Assembly (NCBI GenBank): GCA_018261905.1 | Contig: JAGTRU010000028.1 | Span: forward strand, 1-48,740 | DNA: 48,740 bases | Source of the DNA: Pseudomonadota bacterium | Lineage (GTDB): Bacteria > Pseudomonadota > Gammaproteobacteria > Burkholderiales > Rhodocyclaceae | Reading direction: 5' to 3' | In this document: piece by piece, positions 8,019-17,220 of the stretch | Position numbering within the stretch: the first letter of the stretch is position 1 | Layout: every line of letters begins with the position of its first letter | Translations under genes and position numbers: made by a program | Notes under the pieces: model-generated | Database searches by the model: none | Seen by the model: the letters and a program-made list of their open reading frames with translations, nothing else | What the model was told of the DNA's origin: nothing

Positions 8019-8438
8019 CTAGCCAGCGAGCAGCGCCGAAGCCGCCGCCGGCTTGATGATCTGGAAAGCCAGGGTTGTCCGGCCCCGCAGCTTCAACAAC
8101 GCCTTGTCCTTGCTGACCAGAATGTCGGCGGCGCAACGGGCGGCCAGTTCCAGGAATTTCTGGTCGTCGCGATCCTTGCAGCGCGGCAGCGGCGGCGCCT
8201 CGCCGGCCGGTACGCATTTGACTAGGCCGCGGTAGCGGGCGTAGCGCTCGCTGATCATTTCCGGCGTCATTTTCAGTTGCGGGTAGGTCAGCACGCGCTG
8301 CAATTCGTCGAGCGTGCGCTCGTCGACAAAACACTCGATGCGGCCGGCCTCCAGCGCCGCCATGATCGGCACGGCATCGGTGTTGGCCCAGTGGAAGAGG
8401 TCGAGGACGACGTTGGTATCGAGGACGAAGCGCAGCAT
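8019..8438 (-). CDS. PIN-domain nuclease (COG1569-like putative toxin)
   Basis: The product is 139 aa from the ATG at 8438 (MLRFVLDTNVVLDLFHW). An upstream in-frame extension reads poorly and is rejected. Acidic PIN residues are visible: Asp in LDTNVVLD at the N-terminus, a Glu in FVDERTLDELQRVL, then Asp in CKDRDDQKFLELA and ILVSKDKALLKL. Spacing and length match the 'putative toxin-antitoxin system, PIN family' group (PIN_3). PIN proteins cleave RNA with a divalent metal bound by the acidic cluster. No antitoxin-like small gene is adjacent; the next gene leftward is the interrupted zinc-ribbon gene. It may therefore be a solitary nuclease and not part of a functional toxin-antitoxin pair. 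Confidence 0.8.
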   Translation of the reverse strand: MLRFVLDTNVVLDLFHWANTDAVPIMAALEAGRIECFVDERTLDELQRVLTYPQLKMTPEMISERYARYRGLVKCVPAGEAPPLPRCKDRDDQKFLELAARCAADILVSKDKALLKLRGRTTLAFQIIKPAAASALLAG

Positions 8439-8620
8439 GGCGCGGATTATATGCGCCAGGGCACGGTTCCGTTCGGTGCTTGAGCGCAGAATCCAGCGGC
8501 TGGGCGTTCCATTGCTGAATGCGAAATACTTGCCAGGCATAAAGCTTTGTTACCATGTCGTCCCCGTTGCCGGCAGATGCCTGGCAAGCGGCCGGAAAAC
8601 CTCTACCTCAGGACATCACC

Positions 8621-10258
<1,638 letters not shown>

Positions 10259-10266
10259 GCGGGTAC

Positions 10267-10839
10267 TCAGGCTTTGAAGGTCCCGGCATAGCGGTAGATC
10301 TGCCCGAACAGCGGATGCCGGAGCCGAAAATCCATGGCGAAACGGCCGTCGTCGAGCGCCGTTTCGACGATGCTGGTGTGTCCGAGGACCAGCCATTCCG
10401 GGATCGGTAACTTCAGCGCGCCGAGCTTGAGGACGAAACTGCGGCCCGTATAAATCAGCTTGCCGTCATCGACGCTGGCCGCCATGCGCAGCCCGAGGAA
10501 GGGATTGACGTACTCGATCAGCTCGTTGCCGCCGGCGTAGTGCCAGTGGCTCTTGAAGTAGATTTTCCGGCCACCGGCGAAACTGATCGTGCGTTTCCAG
10601 TGCTGGGTGCGGCCGTCCATCCATTTCTCGACGGTGGTCGGCACCGCCTGGCCGCGCCGGTGGAGCAGGGCGCCGATGCGATGCAGCAGGCTGAGCGGCA
10701 CCTGCATGAAGCCGGGGTATTCGATATCCAGCGCCCCGACATCGGTATGGCTGGCCAATTGGTAATGCTTCTGCAGCGCGGGTGGTAGTTGTTCCCATTG
10801 CGGACCGAGTGCTTGTTGCATCAGGGCTTGCGTGTGCAT
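10267..10839 (-). CDS. DUF4166 domain protein
   Basis: The product is 190 aa, the last gene of the four-gene operon that begins at 12949. Recognisable stretches are LPPALQKHYQL near the N-terminus, WKRTISFAGGRKIYFKSHW in the centre and FAMDFRLRHPLFGQIYRYAG at the C-terminus, which fit DUF4166. There is no signal peptide or clear membrane helix. DUF4166 is often found fused to or beside SDR/saccharopine-dehydrogenase-like and DoxX-like proteins, and that neighbourhood recurs here. The biochemical role is unknown; a lipid- or quinone-like ligand is only a guess. The gene lies 24 bp after the DUF2269 gene and ends 9 bp from the convergent pgm gene. Confidence 0.75.
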   Translation of the reverse strand: MHTQALMQQALGPQWEQLPPALQKHYQLASHTDVGALDIEYPGFMQVPLSLLHRIGALLHRRGQAVPTTVEKWMDGRTQHWKRTISFAGGRKIYFKSHWHYAGGNELIEYVNPFLGLRMAASVDDGKLIYTGRSFVLKLGALKLPIPEWLVLGHTSIVETALDDGRFAMDFRLRHPLFGQIYRYAGTFKA

Positions 10840-10863
10840 GGCGGACTCCTTGGGTGAAAAATA

Positions 10864-11334
10864 TTAAAACGTCGGCTTCAGAACCATCAGGAAATAGACC
10901 CCGAGCATGGCGATGAAGGCCGGATAGCCGAGCCATTCCCAGCGCCTCGCGTAGCGCCAGTAGCGTTCGGGCAGGGCTTCGTTGTTGGCGGCGGCCTGTT
11001 CGGCCATTCTGGCCAGGCGGACTTGCAGCCAGACGACGGGTAGCCAGCAGATACCCGTAATGATGAAGAGGACGATGGAGGCCATGATCCACGGCGTCGT
11101 CCATTCCCAGCCGGCCATGTGAGCCAGCCACAGGCCGGAGATCGGCTGGAAAATCACGGCCGGTGTGGTGAACCACCAGTCGGCACGGACCACCAGGCGG
11201 GCGACGTCGGCGATGCTGCTGACCCGGCCGAGGCGGTTGGTGAAGAACAGGTAGTAGGCCGTACCGAAGCCGGTGCCGACGATCAGCACCGAGGACAGGA
11301 TGTGCAGGGCCTTCAGGATCAGATAGGTGTTCAT
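10864..11334 (-). CDS. DUF2269 family integral membrane protein
   Basis: The product is 156 aa. Its ATG at 11334 overlaps the TGA of the upstream SDR-DoxX gene (ATGA), so the two are translationally coupled. It opens with MNTYLILKALHILSSVLIVG, typical of DUF2269, and has four predicted transmembrane helices: residues ~5-28, WWFTTPAVIFQPISGLWLA, WTTPWIMASIVLFIITGICW, and GYPAFIAMLGVYFLMVL near the end. A charged cytoplasmic loop (RLARMAEQAAANNEALPERY) lies before the last helix. Conserved histidine and tryptophan residues in the helices resemble the small haem- or quinone-associated membrane protein groups, but function is unassigned. It is the third gene of the GbsR-controlled operon. Confidence 0.8.
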   Translation of the reverse strand: MNTYLILKALHILSSVLIVGTGFGTAYYLFFTNRLGRVSSIADVARLVVRADWWFTTPAVIFQPISGLWLAHMAGWEWTTPWIMASIVLFIITGICWLPVVWLQVRLARMAEQAAANNEALPERYWRYARRWEWLGYPAFIAMLGVYFLMVLKPTF

Positions 11335-12581
11335 GCTGCGTTCTCCTCGGATAACAGAATGAAAAGCAGGGCCAGGATGGGCAGGTTCTTGCTCAGCGGC
11401 CCGAAGGGGTGGATCAGGAATTCCGGCAGGCAGACAGCGATCACCAGCGAATAAACGGCGATCAGCGCCATCTGCGCCAGCCACAGCCGGCGACCGGGAT
11501 GGCACAGCGTTGCCCAGCCGAAGGCGAGGTCGAGGCCAGCGGCGCCGTAGAGCGCGATGAGCGCCGGTGTGCCGCTCAGACCGGTGCGGGCGAGCAGGGC
11601 GAGGCTGGCGTCGATCGGGTAGAGGCCCAGACTGAGCAGGCCGGTGATCAGCCAGACCAGCGCCAGACTGGCGCGCAGCAAAGGATTGCGCCAGGCGGTC
11701 AGGGCGCTCAGGCGGGCAGTTTTGGCTGCGGCCGGCGGAATGAAATCGGCCAGGGCGCGCAGTGGCCGGCCGAGCAGGGCGGTCGGCGGCGTCGCCGCCG
11801 GGCTGCCGGTTTGCAGCATGCGCCAGCTGTCCGGCGTCAGCAGGGAACCGGACAGGCGGCCGAGCGCGTGGGCGGCGACCTGCATCAGAGGGGCCGGAAT
11901 ATTCAGGCATAGAGCCGGCGTAAAACCCATGGCGCGGCGGAACTCCAGCAGCATCTGTTTCAGCGTGAAGGGCGCCGGGCCGACCAGATCGAGGCATTGG
12001 CCGGCCGGCGTCGCCGGGTCGAGCAGCCGGGCGATGATGGTGCACAGGTCGTCGATATGGATGGCCTGCAAGACCTGGTTGCCGCCGGCCGGCAGTGGCA
12101 GCACGGGCAGACTGGCGAGCTGGCGGAAAAAGCCGGCCGAATGGCCGTTGGCACCGTAGATCAGAGCCGGGCGGACGATCTGCCATTCGAGCGGCAAGTG
12201 CATGAGAAATTCGTCGGCCGCCCGCTTGCTCGTGAAATAGGATTCGCTGCCGCTTGCCGTGCCGAGCGCCGAAACCTGCACGACGCGACGGACGCCGGCC
12301 GCGAGGCAGGCGGCAAACAGGGCTTGCGGGCCGCGCTGGTGGAGGTCGAGAAAGCTTTTGCCGGTGCTTTCCGTGAAGATGCCGATACAGTTGATCACCG
12401 TGTCGATGCCGGCCAGTTGTTCGGCCCAGGCGGCGGAGTCAGGCGAGGCGAAGTTGAAGGACAAATCGCCGGGGCGTTGTGGCTGGCGCATTCCGCGTAC
12501 GACCTGATGGCCCGCCGCTGTCAGGTGCCTTTCCAGCGCTTGACCGAGAAAGCCGCTGGCGCCGCAGATCAGGATGCCCAT
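11331..12581 (-). CDS. SDR / NAD(P)-dependent epimerase-like protein fused to DoxX-like membrane domain
   Basis: The product is 416 aa. The ATG at 12581 is preceded by AAGGAGG at 5-bp spacing. Residues 1-~280 form an extended-SDR Rossmann fold: MGILICGASGFLGQALERHL (GxxGxxG), NCIGIFTES, VQVSALGTAS and YFTSKRAADEFL, where the Tyr/Lys equivalent is present as YFTSK. Residues ~300-416 contain four hydrophobic helices of the DoxX-like type (LLRASLALVWLITGLLSLGL, ALIALYGAAGLDLAFGWATL, MALIALYSL-like, ILALLFILLS). Such fusions are known as NmrA/SDR with DoxX_3 C-terminus. Substrate unknown; reduction or sensing at the membrane is plausible. The start overlaps the end of the preceding small membrane gene by 13 bp, and the stop overlaps the next start. 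Confidence 0.85.
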   Translation of the reverse strand: MGILICGASGFLGQALERHLTAAGHQVVRGMRQPQRPGDLSFNFASPDSAAWAEQLAGIDTVINCIGIFTESTGKSFLDLHQRGPQALFAACLAAGVRRVVQVSALGTASGSESYFTSKRAADEFLMHLPLEWQIVRPALIYGANGHSAGFFRQLASLPVLPLPAGGNQVLQAIHIDDLCTIIARLLDPATPAGQCLDLVGPAPFTLKQMLLEFRRAMGFTPALCLNIPAPLMQVAAHALGRLSGSLLTPDSWRMLQTGSPAATPPTALLGRPLRALADFIPPAAAKTARLSALTAWRNPLLRASLALVWLITGLLSLGLYPIDASLALLARTGLSGTPALIALYGAAGLDLAFGWATLCHPGRRLWLAQMALIAVYSLVIAVCLPEFLIHPFGPLSKNLPILALLFILLSEENAA

Positions 12582-12949
12582 ACGGCCTCCTTGCTGTTCT
12601 CGACGCTGGCGGTCTGGCCAGGCTTGGCCGGGGGCGGTACGCGTTTCCAGATCAGGCGGGCGAGGAAGGCGACGGCGAGCAGGATGCCGACCAGGCTCAA
12701 GGTTGCCGCCTGGCGGATGATCTCGGCGAGGGCGATCTCGCCGCCGCTGTGACCGAAAACCAGGACCAGCGCGAGCGGTGTGCCGGTGAGCAGGATGCCC
12801 GTGGTACGCACCCAGAAATTCGCCCGGTCGTCGGTGCCGCACAGATCGACGAGCAGGACGCGGGTCACCTGGCGCAGATGGGCGGTGACGGCGATGCCGA
12901 CCAGTAGCGGAATGGCGATCTGCAGGAAGAGCGGAAGGAGTGATTGCAT
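12569..12949 (-). CDS. Small integral membrane protein, first gene of GbsR-type operon
   Basis: The product is 126 aa. The ATG at 12949 has AGGAT 9 bp upstream. Three hydrophobic segments are visible: PLFLQIAIPLLVGIAVTA, TTGILLTGTPLALVLVFG and IIRQAATLSLVGILLAVAFL, with a cytoplasmic basic tail (ARLIWKRVPPPAKPGQ). I do not recognise a named family. A palindrome identical in type to that before the gbsR-like gene lies 25-45 bp upstream of the start, so this gene probably opens the regulated operon. The 3' end overlaps the SDR-DoxX start by 13 bp. Its role is unknown; co-occurrence suggests a membrane complex with the DoxX-like and DUF2269 partners. Confidence 0.7.
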   Translation of the reverse strand: MQSLLPLFLQIAIPLLVGIAVTAHLRQVTRVLLVDLCGTDDRANFWVRTTGILLTGTPLALVLVFGHSGGEIALAEIIRQAATLSLVGILLAVAFLARLIWKRVPPPAKPGQTASVENSKEAVWAS

Positions 12950-12974
12950 TTTGTGATATCCTGTTGTTGCGGTT

Positions 12975-12994
12975 ATTTCTGTATAAACAGAAAT
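12975..12994. promoter_or_regulatory. Palindromic operator upstream of the 12949 operon
   Basis: ATTTCTGT-ATAA-ACAGAAAT is a perfect inverted repeat with 8-bp arms and a 4-bp spacer. It lies 26 bp upstream of the first operon gene. Its minus-strand centre contains TATAC, which may be part of a -10 element, so a bound protein would block transcription. A near-identical palindrome lies upstream of the GbsR-type gene at 13603-13622. Confidence 0.75.
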
Positions 12995-13001
12995 TAAGGC
13001 T

Positions 13002-13027
13002 TTAAAAAATCGGGCCGGAAAGGCCCG
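13002..13027 (-). terminator. Rho-independent terminator after gbsR-like gene
   Basis: On the minus strand, CGGGCC-TTTCC-GGCCCG is a perfect 6-bp stem with a 5-nt loop, followed by ATTTTTT. It lies 17 bp past the GbsR-type stop codon and before the operator of the next operon. The regulator and the operon are therefore likely separate transcription units. Confidence 0.8.
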
Positions 13028-13043
13028 TCGGGCAGGGCGAAAA

Positions 13044-13577
13044 CTACTCGCCCTTGGTCTTGCGGATAGTCCGGCTGATCTTGGCGCCGACGCCGAGCAT
13101 TTTCATCAGGGTTTCCGGCTTCAGGCGCAGCATCTCGTCTGACCAGGCGGTGAGGATCTCGATGAACTCCAGCGTCTCCTTGATCCGCGCTTGCGCGCCG
13201 GCTTCCTCGTTGGCCAGTTCCGGATTGTTGAGGAAGGACTTGAGGGCCGTGATGGTCGGGTCGATCTCGCGCTGCCGGCGGCCTTCGACGATGAGCTTGA
13301 ACAGTTCCCAGACATCGGTCGAGGTCTCGAAATGGTCGCGCCGGTCGCCGCGCAAATGCACGATATGCACCAGCTTCCACGACTGCAGTTCCTTGAGACT
13401 ATTGCTGACATTGGAGCGGGCAACGCCCAGCGTCGTGGCAATTTCCTCCGCCTCCATCGGCCGGCCGGCCAGATAGAGCAAGGCATGAATCTGCGCCACG
13501 GTGCGATTGACCCCCCAGCGGGAGCCCATTTCACCCCAGTGCAGGATGAAGCGTTCGGAGACAGGTTTGAGTTCCAT
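13044..13577 (-). CDS. GbsR/MarR-family transcriptional regulator
   Basis: The product is 177 aa from the ATG at 13577 (MELKPVSERFILHWGEMGSR). A TTG in the same frame at 13613 would extend it, but that codon sits inside the likely -35 element, so it is not used. The N-terminal ~80 residues form the winged helix-turn-helix typical of GbsR proteins: WGVNRTVAQIHALLYLAGRP, MEAEEIATTLGVARSNVSNS as the recognition region, then a wing around VHLRGDRRDHFE. The remaining ~90 residues are helical and probably form the dimer interface (LFKLIVEGRRQREIDPTITA). GbsR relatives in Bacillus sense choline, but here the target is the SDR-DoxX operon. The ATTTCTG/CAGAAAT palindromes at both promoters make autoregulation and operon control very likely. 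Confidence 0.85.
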   Translation of the reverse strand: MELKPVSERFILHWGEMGSRWGVNRTVAQIHALLYLAGRPMEAEEIATTLGVARSNVSNSLKELQSWKLVHIVHLRGDRRDHFETSTDVWELFKLIVEGRRQREIDPTITALKSFLNNPELANEEAGAQARIKETLEFIEILTAWSDEMLRLKPETLMKMLGVGAKISRTIRKTKGE

Positions 13578-13584
13578 GGGCTGG

Positions 13585-13622
13585 ACTTTAGGTGTGTCTG
13601 TTATTTCTGTCAATGCAGAAAT
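13585..13622 (-). promoter_or_regulatory. gbsR-like promoter with overlapping operator
   Basis: The minus strand shows a consensus -35 TTGACA (13613-13608), a 17-bp spacer and a -10 TAAAGT (13590-13585). The inverted repeat ATTTCTG-N6-CAGAAAT (13603-13622) overlaps the -35, as expected for a repressor site. Only 7 bp separate the -10 from the ATG at 13577, which implies a leaderless or nearly leaderless transcript. Confidence 0.7.
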
Positions 13623-13629
13623 TTAAGGT

Positions 13630-14054
13630 GGTGGCTACCCGGCAGATTTTTGGCTGTCGTGGGGCATCGGCGGTAATTGGGGCGAGTAGTGAAATTGGCA
13701 ACAGCTACCGGCAAGACGGTATAAGACATGACAAAAACCGTTATGACACGTTATCATCTAGCCAACAATAATGTCCCGAAACAAGAAGCCTTGGGACGCG
13801 GGGGGACATGTTCCGGTGGGTTTTCCAGTTGGAGCATGTTGTCGATAAACCGACGAGTATTTGCAGCCTTCGGACTCTGACGGAGCCGCCATTTCCTGAT
13901 TTGATTGCCGATCACCCGCTGGTTTTGCCGCTGCTCGAGTTGGCTGACCTTCAGATCCGGGAATCGTAGTCGATGGGCAGGGAAAGGTCGCGTTTCGTGC
14001 CGTCTGGCTAAAACACTCAAATGTCTCGTCGTCAAATGCGAGTTCGAGTTGATA
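13630..14054 (+). other. 425-bp non-coding leader/intergenic region before the envelope cluster
   Basis: I see no credible gene here; a 93-codon leftward frame reads like a shadow. A weak promoter candidate is TTGGCA at 13695-13700 with TATAAG at 13720-13725 (19-bp spacer). Downstream, GTCCC at 13773-13777 can pair either with GGGAC at 13793-13797 or, as ATGTCCC, with GGGACAT at 13803-13809. The two hairpins exclude each other. The long untranslated stretch could be a regulated leader for the genes that follow, but it matches no riboswitch class I recognise. Confidence 0.4.
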
Positions 14055-15665
14055 ATGAAAATCCAGTCAATCCCGGTGGCACTACTTGTCCTGGTGACAG
14101 CTCCTGCTTATGCGGCAGAAACGGATAGCACGCTACGTTTCTATAACCGTACCGAGTTTCTGGTCCAGAGCGTAACCGGCGCTGGCAAGGCGCAGAGTTT
14201 CTACGATCCGGGCAGCCATCTCTTCCATGAAACCGACATCCTTGCCACCAACGGTCTGGGAAGTAGTTGGAATTCGCTGTTCAACGCCACGGTACGCTAT
14301 ACCGACTCTCGGCAATACGATCCGGACAATTTGTCGCTGCAGCGGATCCAGTGGCAGATCTCGGACGCCCAGACCCAGATCAATCTTGGTGACTATTTCG
14401 CGGTGTTTTCCCCGTATGCGATGACCAAGGGCATTAAGGGGGTGGCCTTCCAGCGGAATTTCTCCAACGACCAGAATTATGTACGCGCCACCTACGGGTC
14501 GTTCGACGGGCAATGGTCTTATCTTTTCCGAAATTCCCAAAACGAACCGATGGATCGCTTCGGTGGCGGCTTTCGCCTGCAGCAAGCGGGTGAAGACTGG
14601 CGTGTGGGAGCCAACCTGGTGCAGGCGGCAGACCGTTTTGGCGATCCCAATCGGCGAACGCTTGACGCCTACCGCCAGATCCTGCCCGCCGTCGATTGGG
14701 AGTGGCGCAATGGCGGATGGCTGGTTACCGGCGACCATGCCTATAGCGATACCAAGATTTCCCGGGCTGACGGCTCGCAGGACAATGTCAGTGGCTCGGC
14801 CAATCGAGTCGCTTTCCGCAGTTCGATCCGGACCTTCAACTTTGATGGCCTGGTCGAGCGGGTCGATCCGCGTTTTGTGACGCTGGGTGGCGGTGCCACC
14901 CCCGACCGCATGCGTTACATGCTGCGCGGTGATTGGCGGATGAGTGCGTTGTGGCGTTTCAACGGCATGACCGATTATTACTACAACAATCTGGACGGCC
15001 AGATCGCCACCAGAACGACGGTTACTTCCCTGGATTTGGGGGCAACCCGCCGGCGAGTGTTCGAGCGGAAGAATTCCAGTCTCAGCGTCGGGGTCAAGAC
15101 GCGCGGCGTCAAGACGCAGAACGATACCACCGACGCGCGGACCGACCGCTTGAAACTGCGTTACAAAGACCGTTATCTGGATGATGTGCTGGATTTCTCG
15201 CTGGGCTGGGAAAAAACGCTGCAAGATGAGCGTAAGGGAACGGCACCCGGCGAGTTGGCAAGCTATCTTTACGATATTTCCTTGGGCATGCGGGCCAATG
15301 TCAGCAAGAACTGGCTGCTGAGGGGGAATCTCGACTTTGGCCGTATGGAAAATCAGAATCCGACGACGGGCAGCTTCGATGCCATGGATACCGTGCGTCT
15401 GGCGCTGACGGCCGAGGGTGTCGCCGGCACGCAGTTTGGCGCCTCCATCGATTACGGCAATAATCGCCTGACCATTGCCAATGCGAGTTCTCGGGTCGAT
15501 CGTTATATGCTGTTCTGGCAAACCCAGCCGGCGTGGACCGGTGGCGGTTTATTGCGCGCTGAACTGGCCGATAACAACTATCAGTTTGACGATAGCAACA
15601 AGAACTTCCGGGAACACCTGCTGCGTCTGGTTCTTAACTGGAACCTCGATGTTGTGCCCCGATAA
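14055..15665 (+). CDS. Putative outer-membrane beta-barrel protein, unknown function
   Basis: The product is 536 aa from the ATG at 14055. A Sec signal peptide (MKIQSIPVALLVLVTAPAYA) is followed by a mature region rich in aromatic, alternating beta strands throughout: LRFYNRTEFLVQSV, WNSLFNATVRYTDS, INLGDYFAVFSPY, MRYMLRGDWRMSALWRFNG, LKLRYKDRYLDDVLDFSLGW, and the final HLLRLVLNWNLDV. Long strands joined by polar loops, with few helices and no Cys, indicate a barrel of roughly 18-26 strands. The last residue is Arg, not the usual Phe. There is no plug domain, so it is not TonB-type. It begins a run of five exported proteins and is followed after 20 bp by the Ig/NTF2-like gene. Function unknown; it could be the outer-membrane anchor or channel of that assembly. 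Confidence 0.7.
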   Translation: MKIQSIPVALLVLVTAPAYAAETDSTLRFYNRTEFLVQSVTGAGKAQSFYDPGSHLFHETDILATNGLGSSWNSLFNATVRYTDSRQYDPDNLSLQRIQWQISDAQTQINLGDYFAVFSPYAMTKGIKGVAFQRNFSNDQNYVRATYGSFDGQWSYLFRNSQNEPMDRFGGGFRLQQAGEDWRVGANLVQAADRFGDPNRRTLDAYRQILPAVDWEWRNGGWLVTGDHAYSDTKISRADGSQDNVSGSANRVAFRSSIRTFNFDGLVERVDPRFVTLGGGATPDRMRYMLRGDWRMSALWRFNGMTDYYYNNLDGQIATRTTVTSLDLGATRRRVFERKNSSLSVGVKTRGVKTQNDTTDARTDRLKLRYKDRYLDDVLDFSLGWEKTLQDERKGTAPGELASYLYDISLGMRANVSKNWLLRGNLDFGRMENQNPTTGSFDAMDTVRLALTAEGVAGTQFGASIDYGNNRLTIANASSRVDRYMLFWQTQPAWTGGGLLRAELADNNYQFDDSNKNFREHLLRLVLNWNLDVVPR

Positions 15666-15685
15666 CTGTACCGGAGAAAATAATC

Positions 15686-17008
15686 ATGAATGCCATCTTA
15701 GCTAGCGTGCTCCGTTTCGTTTTCGTCCTCGGGGCCTTGTGTTCCTTGCTCCCGCTGAACGCCGGGGCCGCCTGGTGGGAATTCGGGCGCAGCGACGGCG
15801 AACCGTCGATTTCGTCGTTGCGTTTCAACAACGTCGATGCGGAGCAGCGCGACGATCTCTTGGTCTTGACCCGGGATGATCTTGTCGGCGGGCTGGTCAA
15901 TGTCCGTGGCAAGGCCGAAGTACGCCGCGGCGATATTGGCCTGGTGGAGATTTCCCTGGATAGCGGCAAGAACTGGGCCTCCGCCGCACTGGGCGAGCGC
16001 GGCCTGTTTTCCTACGAATTCCGCCCGCAACTGGATCGCGAATACACCTTCCAGATTCGTGCCATCAGCACGACGGGGACGTCGACCGGACCGGAAGAGC
16101 ACGATTTTAAATTGCTGGTGACTTCGGCCGATGGCGGTCGCGAAGCCCGTGCGGTATTCCAGAAATTGCTCGACGCCTATCAGCGCGAAGACCGGGCAAG
16201 TTTCATGCAGTATGTTTCCGACCAGTTCGAAGGCAATTTCGGGGCTCTGGAAGATGGCCTGAGCAAGGATTTTCGTTTCCTTGACGATATTCGCATCCAG
16301 ACCCAGATTGCCCGGATCAATCGGCAGGAACGTATCTACGAAATCTATTTCACCTATAACCGTCAGGTTCGTTCGGCAAAAACCGGCGCCTTGCTGAAGG
16401 ATTCGGCGGCTTCGGTGGTCGGTCTGCGCCTGGAATCGGGGGGCATGAAGTTGATGCGCCTGTCGGCGCCGTTGATTTTCGGCGTTTCCGAGGCCGAAGA
16501 TGTGGCGACCTCGGTGACCGGCCAGTCGGTTGGACAGCAAGTGCTGACCATCGATGCCAGCGGCAATGTCGCCCAGGCCAGCCAGGGGCAGACGGCCTCC
16601 GCGTCGGGCTCGGGAAGCGGCACGAAAGTCCTGGCGGCGCGCGGCTTCAATAGTTTCGATAGCTTTGACTTCGATACCGACAGCACGGTTGCGGAAACCG
16701 GCATTCCTCCCGTTGATGGCGATATCGCCTGGAGCGGCGAACCGGGAATGCTCTGGTTGAGAAACGGCGTCGCGTTCAAGGCGATTACCTGCCCGATCAG
16801 CAGCGTGCAAACACTTCCGACCAATGGGTTCTCGGTGGGGGCGCAGCAAATTGTCGGTATTGCGGCTGGTCGTTGCTATGCCTTGAAGCTGTTCAGCGGC
16901 AAATATGCCGTTATCGAGATGGTGTCGATTGTTACGTCGGGGGGCATTGGGACGGGAACCTTGACGTTCCGTTACAAGTACCAGCCGAACGGTTCGCCGA
17001 ATTTCTGA
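15686..17008 (+). CDS. Exported Ig-like / NTF2-like multidomain protein, unknown function
   Basis: The product is 440 aa with a signal peptide ending near residue 28 (LLPLNAGA). Residues ~60-146 form a beta-sandwich resembling an Ig-like module (LVNVRGKAEVRRGDIGLVEI, EYTFQIRAISTTG). Residues ~153-266 look like an NTF2/SnoaL fold: ARAVFQKLLDAYQREDRASF, then VSDQFEGNFGALEDGLSKDF, then paired strands ending MKLMRLSAPLIFG. A low-complexity Ser/Gly/Ala linker (~295-315) leads to a C-terminal beta domain (~335-440) with two cysteines (AITCPISS and AAGRCYAL) that could form a disulfide. The NTF2-like part resembles those in the 1045-aa protein and in the small lipoprotein downstream. It starts 20 bp after the barrel gene. 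Function unknown; a periplasmic or surface role is inferred from the signal. Confidence 0.7.
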   Translation: MNAILASVLRFVFVLGALCSLLPLNAGAAWWEFGRSDGEPSISSLRFNNVDAEQRDDLLVLTRDDLVGGLVNVRGKAEVRRGDIGLVEISLDSGKNWASAALGERGLFSYEFRPQLDREYTFQIRAISTTGTSTGPEEHDFKLLVTSADGGREARAVFQKLLDAYQREDRASFMQYVSDQFEGNFGALEDGLSKDFRFLDDIRIQTQIARINRQERIYEIYFTYNRQVRSAKTGALLKDSAASVVGLRLESGGMKLMRLSAPLIFGVSEAEDVATSVTGQSVGQQVLTIDASGNVAQASQGQTASASGSGSGTKVLAARGFNSFDSFDFDTDSTVAETGIPPVDGDIAWSGEPGMLWLRNGVAFKAITCPISSVQTLPTNGFSVGAQQIVGIAAGRCYALKLFSGKYAVIEMVSIVTSGGIGTGTLTFRYKYQPNGSPNF

Positions 17009-17018
17009 GGGGGAGCCC

Positions 17019-17047
17019 ATTCCCGGCTTTCCCGGCAAGGCGGGAAT
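17019..17047. repeat. Short palindromic intergenic repeat
   Basis: ATTCCCG at 17019-17025 is inverted as CGGGAAT at 17041-17047, with nested CCCGGC/GCCGGG-type pairing between them. The motif resembles the widespread 'ATTCCCGC...GCGGGAAT' intergenic repeats of proteobacteria; a related GGACTGGATTCC follows near 17166. It lies in the 212-bp gap between the Ig/NTF2-like and TPR genes, otherwise empty, and could also act as a processing or termination hairpin, although no T-run follows. Confidence 0.5.
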
Positions 17048-17220
17048 CCCCTATGGCTGAAAAGTGTGGGTTCCTGACGGTGGGAATCGGTACCGCCTAC
17101 AGCATGGAAGATGGGGAGATGGCCTCTGGATCATTTTCTTCCCAGGGCTCTCCGGCGTGAAATGGGACTGGATTCCGTGACTGTTGTCCGACAATTCAGT
17201 TCCCTGGAAAGGGGCAGGAA

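Noticed and set aside
13754..14035. 93-codon leftward frame in the leader of the envelope cluster
   Set aside because: No ribosome site, no domain and unusual residue composition; it covers the hairpin region.
13740..14054. c-di-GMP (GEMM) riboswitch in the leader
   Set aside because: Fragments such as GGGACGC and GGCTAAAAC recall the motif, but the conserved core blocks are absent or in the wrong order.
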